Part shown: in pieces, positions 57,581 to 64,000 of the stretch | How the letters are laid out: each line of letters opens with the position of its first letter | Position numbering within the stretch: the stretch's first letter is position 1 | From: Bacillus sp. NTK071 | GTDB lineage: Bacteria; Bacillota; Bacilli; Bacillales; Guptibacillaceae | Direction: 5' to 3' | Assembly: GCF_017303315.1 (NCBI RefSeq) | Contig: NZ_JAFKOI010000003.1 | Span: forward strand, 62,001-126,000 | Length of the DNA stretch: 64,000 nt | Position numbers and translations under genes: made by a program | The notes under the pieces: generated by a model | The model's database searches: none | Told to the model about the DNA's origin: nothing | The model's input: the letters and a program-made list of their open reading frames with translations, nothing else

Positions 57581-59323
57581 ATGAAGATTGTTGTTAGTAC
57601 GTTAAATGCGAAGTTTATTCATACATGTCTCGCGTTGCGTTACTTAAAAGCTTCCGCTGCCCCAGAGTATGACGTCAAGATGGCAGAATATACGATTAAA
57701 GATCCGATTATGAATATTGTAAGTGACCTTCATAGCATGAAAGCAGATGTAATTGGATTTAGCTGCTACATTTGGAACATTGAAGAGACGATTCCGGTTA
57801 TTGAAATGCTGAAGAAAGTAAACCCATCGTTAACGATTGTACTCGGTGGACCAGAAGTTTCATATGATGTGTATGAGTGGCTCGACCGTATTCCACAAGC
57901 GGATTATATTGTGATGGGTGAAGGCGAGGAGACGTTCAAGAACCTTCTTCAATCAATTGAATCAGGGGATGCCGAACACGTTAAAGGAATTGCCTACCGT
58001 AAAGACGGAACCAACCATATTAATTCACCTGCACCAAAGCTTAGTTTGAGTGAAATTCCTTCTCCATTCCGATTTGAAGAGGATCTCGCTGACCTTGGTC
58101 GTCGTGTCACTTATGTTGAAACAAGTCGTGGCTGTCCTTATTCATGTCAATTCTGTCTTTCTTCTATTGAAGTCGGCGTCAGGTATTTTCCTGCCGAACG
58201 CATGAAGGAAGAACTTCGCTACCTAATGGACAATGGTGCCAAAACAATTAAATTCGTCGATCGAACGTTTAACATTCGAAGAAACTATGCGATTGATATG
58301 TTTCAGTTCTTAATTGACGAGCATCGCCCAGGCTGTGTTTTCCAATTTGAAATTACAGCTGACATCATGCGTCCTGAAGTGCTTGAGTTTCTAAATCGCG
58401 AAGCACCACCAGGACTATTCCGATTTGAGATTGGAATTCAATCAACTAATGATGAAACGAACGAGCTTGTGATGCGAAAGCAGAACTTCGAGAAGCTTGC
58501 ACGTACTGTCACAATGGTGAAAGAAGGCGGAAAGATTGACCAGCATCTTGATTTAATTGCAGGTCTGCCTGAGGAAGATTACAATTCGTTCCGTAAAACA
58601 TTTAACGATGTCTTCTCTTTCCGACCAGAAGAGCTACAGCTTGGATTTCTTAAAATGCTTCGTGGTACGGGTGTCCGCTTAAGCGCTGAGAAACACGGCT
58701 ATCTATATATGGATAACGCCCCATATGAAATTCTCGGAAACAACGTCCTATCGTTTGATGACGTGATTCGCATTAAACAGGTAGAAGATGTGCTCGAGAA
58801 ATACTGGAACGATCATCGAATGGATACAACGATCGAATATTTAGTAACCACTGTCTTTGCATCTCCATTTGACTTCTTCCAGGAGTTCGGAAGTTACTGG
58901 GAAGGGAAAGGCTGGTCACGGATCGGTCATCAACTTGAAGATCTTTTCCGTCGCCTTGCTGCTTTTATTAGCATATATGCGCCTGAACACTTAGAGCACG
59001 TTACCACGCTGATGAAAATTGATTATCTTTCTAAATCGAAAAAGAAACCTCGTACTGTTTGGTGGAGCGATCGTCTCGGCAAAGAAGAAGAAATTGCTTT
59101 GTTAAAGTTCGTTAATGAAAATCCACTCGTACTTGGAGAAGCTTATCAAGCGTTAAATCTATCAGAACGTGATCTTTATAAACATACCGTCATTGATCTC
59201 CTTCCCAGCAGTCAGGAAGAACCTGATCAAAAAAATATTTTACTTGTTTACTATCATCCGAAAACAGATGAGCGTGAAGTGTTCTACGGCCCGCTTCCTT
59301 CAGAATCTTCGGTTGTCCTGTGA
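57581..59323 (+). CDS. B12-binding radical SAM protein (DUF4080)
   Basis: A 580-residue enzyme. B12-binding domain (1-150: A-D-V-I-G-F-S-C-Y-I-W-N, V-L-G-G-P-E-V-S), radical SAM with C-P-Y-S-C-Q-F-C (C-x3-C-x2-C; about 187-195), and a C-terminal DUF4080 domain (about 380-560). Likely a methylase or tailoring enzyme; substrate unknown. Weak RBS (AGGAG 10 bp) and TATAAT at 57542. Confidence 0.88.
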   Translation: MKIVVSTLNAKFIHTCLALRYLKASAAPEYDVKMAEYTIKDPIMNIVSDLHSMKADVIGFSCYIWNIEETIPVIEMLKKVNPSLTIVLGGPEVSYDVYEWLDRIPQADYIVMGEGEETFKNLLQSIESGDAEHVKGIAYRKDGTNHINSPAPKLSLSEIPSPFRFEEDLADLGRRVTYVETSRGCPYSCQFCLSSIEVGVRYFPAERMKEELRYLMDNGAKTIKFVDRTFNIRRNYAIDMFQFLIDEHRPGCVFQFEITADIMRPEVLEFLNREAPPGLFRFEIGIQSTNDETNELVMRKQNFEKLARTVTMVKEGGKIDQHLDLIAGLPEEDYNSFRKTFNDVFSFRPEELQLGFLKMLRGTGVRLSAEKHGYLYMDNAPYEILGNNVLSFDDVIRIKQVEDVLEKYWNDHRMDTTIEYLVTTVFASPFDFFQEFGSYWEGKGWSRIGHQLEDLFRRLAAFISIYAPEHLEHVTTLMKIDYLSKSKKKPRTVWWSDRLGKEEEIALLKFVNENPLVLGEAYQALNLSERDLYKHTVIDLLPSSQEEPDQKNILLVYYHPKTDEREVFYGPLPSESSVVL

Positions 59324-59327
59324 GGAA

Positions 59328-59358
59328 ATGAGGCATTTCGTTGATCGCGAAGTGCCTT
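59328..59358 (+). terminator. Terminator after the radical SAM gene
   Basis: GAGGCATTTCG / CGAAGTGCCTTTTC hairpin (one G-T pair) just after the stop codon, followed by T-rich sequence. Confidence 0.75.
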
Positions 59359-59453
59359 TTCTCTTTCTCCTTATAAAGGATTCTGATGCTAAAAGCCGAA
59401 TAGATTAACTAACCAATGTCGGAGGGTAGGCCGACAAAATATGGAGGGATAGC

Positions 59454-60905
59454 ATGACACTAGTAGAAATGGATGCCCTGTCCCTGTCGAAGAAAATTTC
59501 CAATCGAGAAATTTCATCGTACCATGCTGTAAAAACGTATATTGAGCACCTTAACACGATCAACCCTGTCCTAAACTGTCTTGTTGAGAATCGCTTTGAA
59601 GCTGCTTTAGAAGAAGCAAGAAGAGCTGATTATACACTTACAACGGAAGAAGCTAGAGGTCGTTTGTTTGGTGTTCCAATCAGTGTAAAAGAGTGTTTTC
59701 ATGTTGAGAATATGACCACAACAGGGGGGCTTAGCTACCGAGCAGGCTCGCGTGAGAAAAAAGATGCAGAAGTAATCAGACGTCTTCGAGCAGAAGGAGC
59801 GATTATACTCGGCAAAACGAATACCCCTGCGCTTTGCTTCTGTCAGGAAACAGATAATAAACATTACGGGAGAACGAATAATCCGTGGGATATTACGAGA
59901 ACAGCCGGAGGGTCAAGTGGCGGAGAGGGCTCGCTGATCGCAGCAGGTGGTGCCGCTGTTGGGATTGGGGCTGATATTGGTGGGTCGATACGCTTTCCTG
60001 CACATTTTAATGGCGTAGTCGGATTTAAATCAGGAGAACGTCAGGTATCGCAGGAAGGGAATTTTCCATATGTCGATAAACCAGAGCAGGAGCGCATGCT
60101 TGGCATTGGAGCTATAAGTAAGTCTGTTCAGGATGCACGGCTAATCAACGAGATTATTGCGAATGAACCGCCACCTGATCGTACCCTTTCAGATTTTAAG
60201 ATCGTCTATCCCCTTCCACACCACCGTTTTCCGATTAACCGTGAGACGTATCAACTGATTACGAGTATAAGAGATACGTTTGATGGAGAACTCGCTGAAG
60301 AACAAGCAAACCCGCCGTTCTTTAATGAGGCTGCCTTGATGTGGCAGCAAATGATGTCCATTGATGGTGGAGCCGATATGGCAAAGCTGATGTTGGACCA
60401 TGACAAAGCGAGTCCATTCGGGGAATACATGAAAGAAAAGTTCTTCCGCAACTCTGATGTCCACCCTTATCTTTCATGGGCATTAATTGGAGCGCGACTT
60501 TTTAAACCAACGCAAAAGCAAATCAACCAGATCCACGCTGCCCTAAAGCGTGGTGATGATATTCTAGAAGACTATTTAGACGATCGTATATTAATTATGC
60601 CTGTTTACCATTCGCCAGCTCCAGTTCACGGTCAACTCTATCAAGAGCTTTTTTCGATACGGAAAACGTTTCTGCATTACATGCCAAACGTAGCGTATGC
60701 CAATGTATGGGGACTTCCCTCCCTTGTCGTTCCTGTTGGAACAAGTAAAGAGGGGCTACCGATCGGTGTTCAGCTTGTCAGTCGCGTCGGCAATGAGGAA
60801 GCGCTCTTCCAATTCGGTGAGCAGCTTGAGAAACGGGTTGGTGGCTATAACCGCTGTACAGCACACGATAATGCCAAGGAACAAGCTGAGGCTGAATTGG
60901 TTTAA
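59454..60905 (+). CDS. Amidase-signature family protein
   Basis: A 483-residue amidase. The Ser-cisSer-Lys triad is visible: V-K-E (Lys, about 79), G-G-S-S-G-G (Ser), and D-I-G-G-S-I-R (nucleophilic Ser). GatA-like but outside any gatCAB operon, so probably a free amide hydrolase. Starts with a good RBS (GGAGGG). Overlapping operon with an EamA exporter 28 bp downstream. Confidence 0.86.
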   Translation: MTLVEMDALSLSKKISNREISSYHAVKTYIEHLNTINPVLNCLVENRFEAALEEARRADYTLTTEEARGRLFGVPISVKECFHVENMTTTGGLSYRAGSREKKDAEVIRRLRAEGAIILGKTNTPALCFCQETDNKHYGRTNNPWDITRTAGGSSGGEGSLIAAGGAAVGIGADIGGSIRFPAHFNGVVGFKSGERQVSQEGNFPYVDKPEQERMLGIGAISKSVQDARLINEIIANEPPPDRTLSDFKIVYPLPHHRFPINRETYQLITSIRDTFDGELAEEQANPPFFNEAALMWQQMMSIDGGADMAKLMLDHDKASPFGEYMKEKFFRNSDVHPYLSWALIGARLFKPTQKQINQIHAALKRGDDILEDYLDDRILIMPVYHSPAPVHGQLYQELFSIRKTFLHYMPNVAYANVWGLPSLVVPVGTSKEGLPIGVQLVSRVGNEEALFQFGEQLEKRVGGYNRCTAHDNAKEQAEAELV

Positions 60906-60933
60906 CGAGTCACAATGGAGGAATGAATAAGAG

Positions 60934-61842
60934 TTGTCTACAGAACAAAACACGAAACCATACGTAGCTATTATCATCGCTGTTCTTTTCGTATCAACAT
61001 CAGCCGTTTTCGTGAAGCTAGCTTCTGCACCTGCTTCGATCATTGCGATGTATCGTCTTCTGATCGCGATTTTGATTATGCTACCAATTGTTTTTATCAA
61101 GTATAGAAATTCATTTAAAGCTATTAAAGGAACAGACTGGGGATATGGAAGTCTAGCAGGCGTGAGCCTCGCTTTTCACTTCATTCTCTGGTTCGAGTCA
61201 CTGAATTACACTTCTGTCGCAAGTTCAGTTGTTCTTGTTACACTACAGCCGCTTTTTGCATTTGTCGGTACGTTTCTCTTCTTCAAAGAAAAACTCACCC
61301 TTCCCGCGATTGCAGGAGGGGTAACGGCTGTTGCTGGATCAATTGTAATTAGCTGGGGCGATTTTCAATTAAATGGGATTGCACTATTAGGCGACCTACT
61401 TGCTCTAACAGCTTGTGCCATGGTAACCGGCTATCTCTTATTCGGTCAGAATATCCGAAAGAGGCTAGATCTCATTCCATACACATTCATTGTCTATGGG
61501 ATTGCGGCTGTGACGCTCGTTCTCTATAATCTGATCTTGCACTATCCTTTTGTTTCATACCCTGCTTCTGACTGGATGTATTTCATCCTACTGGCACTCT
61601 TCCCTACTCTCTTAGGCCATTCGCTCCTAAACTGGGCGGTGAAATGGGTAAGCGTGAACGTTATTTCGATGAGCATCCTTTTTGAGCCAATCGGAGCAAG
61701 TCTCCTTGCCTATTTCATTCTTGGAGAGACACTCCATAAGATGCAGTGGATTGGAGGAGGCATCATCTTAGCAGGGCTATATCTGTTCATTCGAAGTTAC
61801 AGACGAAAACCAGCGAACAAACTTAAAAAGCGTGCCCTTTAG
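60934..61842 (+). CDS. EamA/DMT-family transporter
   Basis: A 302-residue, ten-helix drug/metabolite transporter: two EamA halves, V-S-T-S-A-V-F-V-K-L-A-S and F-P-T-L-L-G-H-S-L-L-N-W-A-V-K, I-G-A-S-L-L-A-Y-F-I-L-G-E. Exports a small metabolite; the amidase next door hints at an amide or amino-acid product. Start TTG 60934, GGAGG 12 bp upstream; no ATG in frame nearby. Confidence 0.87.
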   Translation: MSTEQNTKPYVAIIIAVLFVSTSAVFVKLASAPASIIAMYRLLIAILIMLPIVFIKYRNSFKAIKGTDWGYGSLAGVSLAFHFILWFESLNYTSVASSVVLVTLQPLFAFVGTFLFFKEKLTLPAIAGGVTAVAGSIVISWGDFQLNGIALLGDLLALTACAMVTGYLLFGQNIRKRLDLIPYTFIVYGIAAVTLVLYNLILHYPFVSYPASDWMYFILLALFPTLLGHSLLNWAVKWVSVNVISMSILFEPIGASLLAYFILGETLHKMQWIGGGIILAGLYLFIRSYRRKPANKLKKRAL

Positions 61843-61855
61843 GGTACGCTTTTTC
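61823..61855 (+). terminator. Terminator of the EamA gene
   Basis: AAAAAGCGTGCCC-TTTA-GGGTACGCTTTTT hairpin overlapping the last codons and stop. Confidence 0.88.
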
Positions 61856-61879
61856 ATTCGACACCAATCGAGCTAAACC

Positions 61880-61900
61880 GGGTGGTGCCTGTCACCCGCG
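61880..61900. repeat. Dispersed GGGTGGTGCCTGTCACCC motif, copy 2
   Basis: Identical to the motif at 1545-1566, again preceded by CGACACC. It lies just past the end of the fhuF-like gene. Confidence 0.75.
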
Positions 61901-61907
61901 GTCCCGC

Positions 61908-62657
61908 CTAGCGGGCTTTTGGGCATGTTTTACAGCACGGGCTTTCAGCGGAGATTTGATCTTTCAAACAGCACGTTTTTCGGATGCGCAGAGATCCTTC
62001 CTCTCGTTCTGTTTTCTCAGAATAATAAGGTAGGAAGGGGTTAGCTCCGCACGTGAAGCTTGTGCAGTTGAACTCACGAAGGAAATAATGAAAGTCCTCT
62101 TCTCCCCTACGTTTTTGCTCGGAATCCCCTTCACCCGGAATAAGTGTTTCATAGAGCCAGAATAAATAGATCGCTGCGTTTTCCCAGAGAATCGTAGCGG
62201 ATAGTTTCGTCGCTTTCACCATTGTTTCAATAATAGGTGCAAGGTTCTCATTAATCAGCTCGTTCGCTAGCACAGCTCTAGCATCGATTCGATCCTTCCC
62301 ATTCCTTCTCCATTCATCACGGATAACAAGATTCATACTCCAAGACTCGGCATCTGTATCCAGTTGATAGGCAAGTTGCTCTGGAGCTGCCACAATCGGC
62401 TTATTCCACATTGTAAACGCATATAGACTGGAAACGAGCGTCATTAAACCATAACGCTTCATAAACTGTGATCCAGCGACAATAGGATTAGGGAAATGTC
62501 CGTCACCCACAAGGCGTTCGAGTATCGCCGTCAACTTCTCCTCATCAAGAAGTTGCTCTACATTTGGGTAACTACTTGCATCAATTCCAATGTGAAGACG
62601 AAGCTTCTCAAGTCGTTTCTTCTCTTCTATGCTAAACTTTTGTGGTGTTGCGGCCAT
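61908..62657 (-). CDS. FhuF-like ferric siderophore reductase
   Basis: A 249-residue protein with the FhuF C-terminal iron-sulfur motif: C-C-L-K-D-Q, then P-C-C-K-T-C-P (CC-x10-CxxC type, 2Fe-2S). FhuF proteins release iron from imported ferric siderophores. Start ATG 62657 follows GGGGAGGAAGG; it overlaps the ABC gene by 26 bp. Longer N-terminal extension is not needed. Confidence 0.85.
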   Translation of the reverse strand: MAATPQKFSIEEKKRLEKLRLHIGIDASSYPNVEQLLDEEKLTAILERLVGDGHFPNPIVAGSQFMKRYGLMTLVSSLYAFTMWNKPIVAAPEQLAYQLDTDAESWSMNLVIRDEWRRNGKDRIDARAVLANELINENLAPIIETMVKATKLSATILWENAAIYLFWLYETLIPGEGDSEQKRRGEEDFHYFLREFNCTSFTCGANPFLPYYSEKTEREEGSLRIRKTCCLKDQISAESPCCKTCPKAR

Positions 62658-63447
62658 GAACCTTCCTCCCCTTCCCATGCGGAACACAGAGTGGTGTGCC
62701 GAATAGCGGATCTTCGATAATGTCACTTCGAAGTCCAAATACTTGCTGCACAAGCTCTTCATTCACAATATCTTCTGGCTTCCCCTGGTCATAAATCCCT
62801 TTATCTTTGACTGCAATAATATGGTCAGCGTATCGGCACGCAAGGTTAAGATCATGCAGCACCATCAGAATCGTTCGATTGTCTTCTTTATTCAATTCAA
62901 AAAGCAAATCAAGTACTTCTACCTGGTGAGCTAGATCTAGATACGTCGTTGGTTCATCAAGTAGAATAATGTCTGTATCTTGAGCGAGTGTTAGCGCAAT
63001 CCACGCTCGTTGACGCTGTCCACCGGAAAGCGAATCCACATTCCGCTCTGCAAATTCTTCCATGTGTGTTGCTCGTAACGCCTTTTGTACGGCTTGTTCG
63101 TCTGCCTCTGACCACTGACTTAACCACGTTTGATACGGATACCGTCCTTGCTTAACAAGTTGCAGAACAGTTAGTCCTTCAGGAGCCACGGGTGACTGCG
63201 GAAGAATAGCCATTTTACGAGCAATTTCTTTCGTTGGTTTGTTCGATATCGCTTCTCCATCAAGAACAATTCCTCCAGAATGGGGCTTTAGGAGGCGCGC
63301 TAGGCTTCGTAACAGCGTCGACTTGCCACATCCATTTCCACCAATTAACACACTCATTTCACCTTTAGGAATAAGTAAATTGAGCTCATCAATAACGGTA
63401 TGCTCACCGTATCCAAGCGTTAGATCTTCCGTTTGTAAAGCGTACAC
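62632..63447 (-). CDS. Iron-siderophore ABC transporter ATPase
   Basis: A 271-residue FhuC/YusV-type ATPase: G-G-N-G-C-G-K-S-T (Walker A), A-I-L-P-Q-S-P (Q-loop), S-G-G-Q-R-Q-R-A-W (signature), I-L-L-D-E-P-T-T-Y-L-D (Walker B) and the switch His in V-L-H-D-L-N-L-A. Start GTG 63447 with GAGGAGGTG upstream; an in-frame region up to 63570 lacks family similarity. Couples to the FecCD permease encoded upstream. Confidence 0.92.
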   Translation of the reverse strand: MYALQTEDLTLGYGEHTVIDELNLLIPKGEMSVLIGGNGCGKSTLLRSLARLLKPHSGGIVLDGEAISNKPTKEIARKMAILPQSPVAPEGLTVLQLVKQGRYPYQTWLSQWSEADEQAVQKALRATHMEEFAERNVDSLSGGQRQRAWIALTLAQDTDIILLDEPTTYLDLAHQVEVLDLLFELNKEDNRTILMVLHDLNLACRYADHIIAVKDKGIYDQGKPEDIVNEELVQQVFGLRSDIIEDPLFGTPLCVPHGKGRKVHGRNTTKV

Positions 63448-63463
63448 TTCGCCCACCTCCTCA

Positions 63464-64000
63464 TTATTTGTTTCTTGATCGATACAATAGATAAATAAAA
63501 TACGGCGCCCCAATTGCTGCTGTGAACACTCCAGCAGGCACTTCAAGCGGAGAAAATAACGTGCGTCCAATTAAATCTGCGATCATAACAAGCATGCTTC
63601 CAACTAACGCAGACACAGGGACGAGCACACCAAACGAGGAACCTACCAGCTTCCGCGCAATGTGCGGAGCCATTAGCCCTACAAAGCCAACGCCTCCCGC
63701 AAAAGCGACTGCGCCTCCTGCGAGTCCTGTGCTAATGAAGAGCAAAACGATTCTATCTCGTAGAAGCATAGCTCCTGCCCCTTTTGCCACATCATCACCT
63801 AGCTCTTGAAGATTCACCCTTCTGGAATACACCATGAGAAGAATGAGAAGAATCGCCACCCATGGAAGCAGTGTGAGTACATCCTGTCCGTTTGTCCCAT
63901 GCACGCTACCTGTAATCCATATATTCGCATCTGAGGCTCTATAGATTGGTCCAACAATCATCAGTAACGTCGTTAAAGCTTGTAGAACAGCTGTAAGACC
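63464..64000 (-). CDS. FecCD-family siderophore permease, C-terminal part
   Basis: The frame stays open to the right edge (residues G-L-T-A-V-L-Q-A-L-T-T-L-L-M before the first internal Met), so the 5' end is outside. Visible: I-T-G-S-V-H-G-T-N, L-A-G-G-A-V-A-F-A-G-G-V-G-F-V-G-L-M-A-P-H-I-A-R and the end L-E-V-P-A-G-V-F-T-A-A-I-G-A-P-Y-F-I-Y-L-L. About four membrane helices remain. With the ATPase and FhuF-like genes it forms an iron(III)-siderophore import and iron-release operon. Confidence 0.93.
   Translation of the reverse strand, partial: GLTAVLQALTTLLMIVGPIYRASDANIWITGSVHGTNGQDVLTLLPWVAILLILLMVYSRRVNLQELGDDVAKGAGAMLLRDRIVLLFISTGLAGGAVAFAGGVGFVGLMAPHIARKLVGSSFGVLVPVSALVGSMLVMIADLIGRTLFSPLEVPAGVFTAAIGAPYFIYLLYRSRNK

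Noticed and set aside
57547-57600. Small ORF starting at the ATG after TATAAT before the radical SAM gene
   Set aside because: It starts inside the promoter -10 region and overlaps the real gene in another frame.
63448-63570. 41-codon N-terminal extension of the siderophore ABC ATPase
   Set aside because: It lacks family similarity and overlaps the permease gene; GTG 63447 has a strong RBS.

Overview
The window comes from a low-to-medium GC, endospore-forming member of the Bacillaceae (Bacillota). Spore germination genes (cwlJ-gerQ), HemQ, EcsAB-type transporters, YwdK, YwdI and SigO/RsoA all point there. Acid-rich proteins and the repeat families suggest a halotolerant or alkaliphilic relative of Alkalihalobacillus/Pseudalkalibacillus, but the species cannot be fixed from this sequence alone. 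No rRNA, tRNA, CRISPR array, transposase or phage gene was seen.

Layout. 1-2.0 kb: end of hemQ, cwlJ, gerQ and ywdK, with a 20-bp tandem repeat tract. 2.0-5.0 kb: an EcsAB-like ABC exporter, then a three-gene operon for the split sigma factor SigO-YvrJ-RsoA, preceded by a LexA-like box. 5.15-27.0 kb: a long minus-strand fla operon from flgB to sigD, swrB and a YaaR-like gene. 27.2-28.9 kb: the divergent rod genes flhO-flhP. 28.9-39.3 kb: the late flagellar genes flgM-flgN-flgK-flgL, fliD-fliT-fliS-motA-motB-fliL, flaG, a yjfB-like gene, hag, and fliW-csrA. SigD-type promoters are visible before fliD and hag, with a weaker one before flgM. 39.8-42.2 kb: 5-oxoprolinase genes pxpBAC. 42.2-64 kb: mostly ordinary metabolism and transport (aldehyde dehydrogenase, GNAT, YwdI, carbonic anhydrase, DJ-1/PfpI protein, TerC, an ECF sigma factor fused to pentapeptide repeats, fumarase, TAXI/DUF1850, ArAE exporter, DUF429, glutathione peroxidase, methyltransferase, radical SAM protein, amidase, EamA exporter, and an iron-siderophore uptake locus cut by the right edge).

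How the genes work together. About 34 kb holds nearly everything needed to build and regulate a flagellum: MS ring, rod, hook, C ring, export gate, ATPase complex, chaperones, filament and cap, stator, FliL, its own sigma factor SigD with anti-sigma FlgM, and the FliW-CsrA-hag feedback loop with two likely CsrA sites in the hag leader. The cluster has none of the chemotaxis genes (cheY, cheB, cheA, cheW, cheC, cheD) that normally sit inside the Bacillus fla/che operon. The CheY-facing parts of its switch are also eroded: the FliM N-terminal motif, the FliY N-terminal motif and both CheC-type phosphatase sites of FliY. The cluster is not beside codY either; it lies between ywdK and ywdI. The best reading is a self-contained, CheY-independent and possibly second or transferred flagellar system. 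This is the most interesting feature of the window.

A second theme is repeats. Five copies of a modular element carry a GC-rich core flanked by 10-bp direct repeats. Two copies are full, one is internally deleted and two are reduced to the flanks. There are also a 120-bp tandem duplication, two large GGGGGTCAGGC palindromes bracketing the ECF sigma gene, and two copies of a GGGTGGTGCCTGTCACCC motif.
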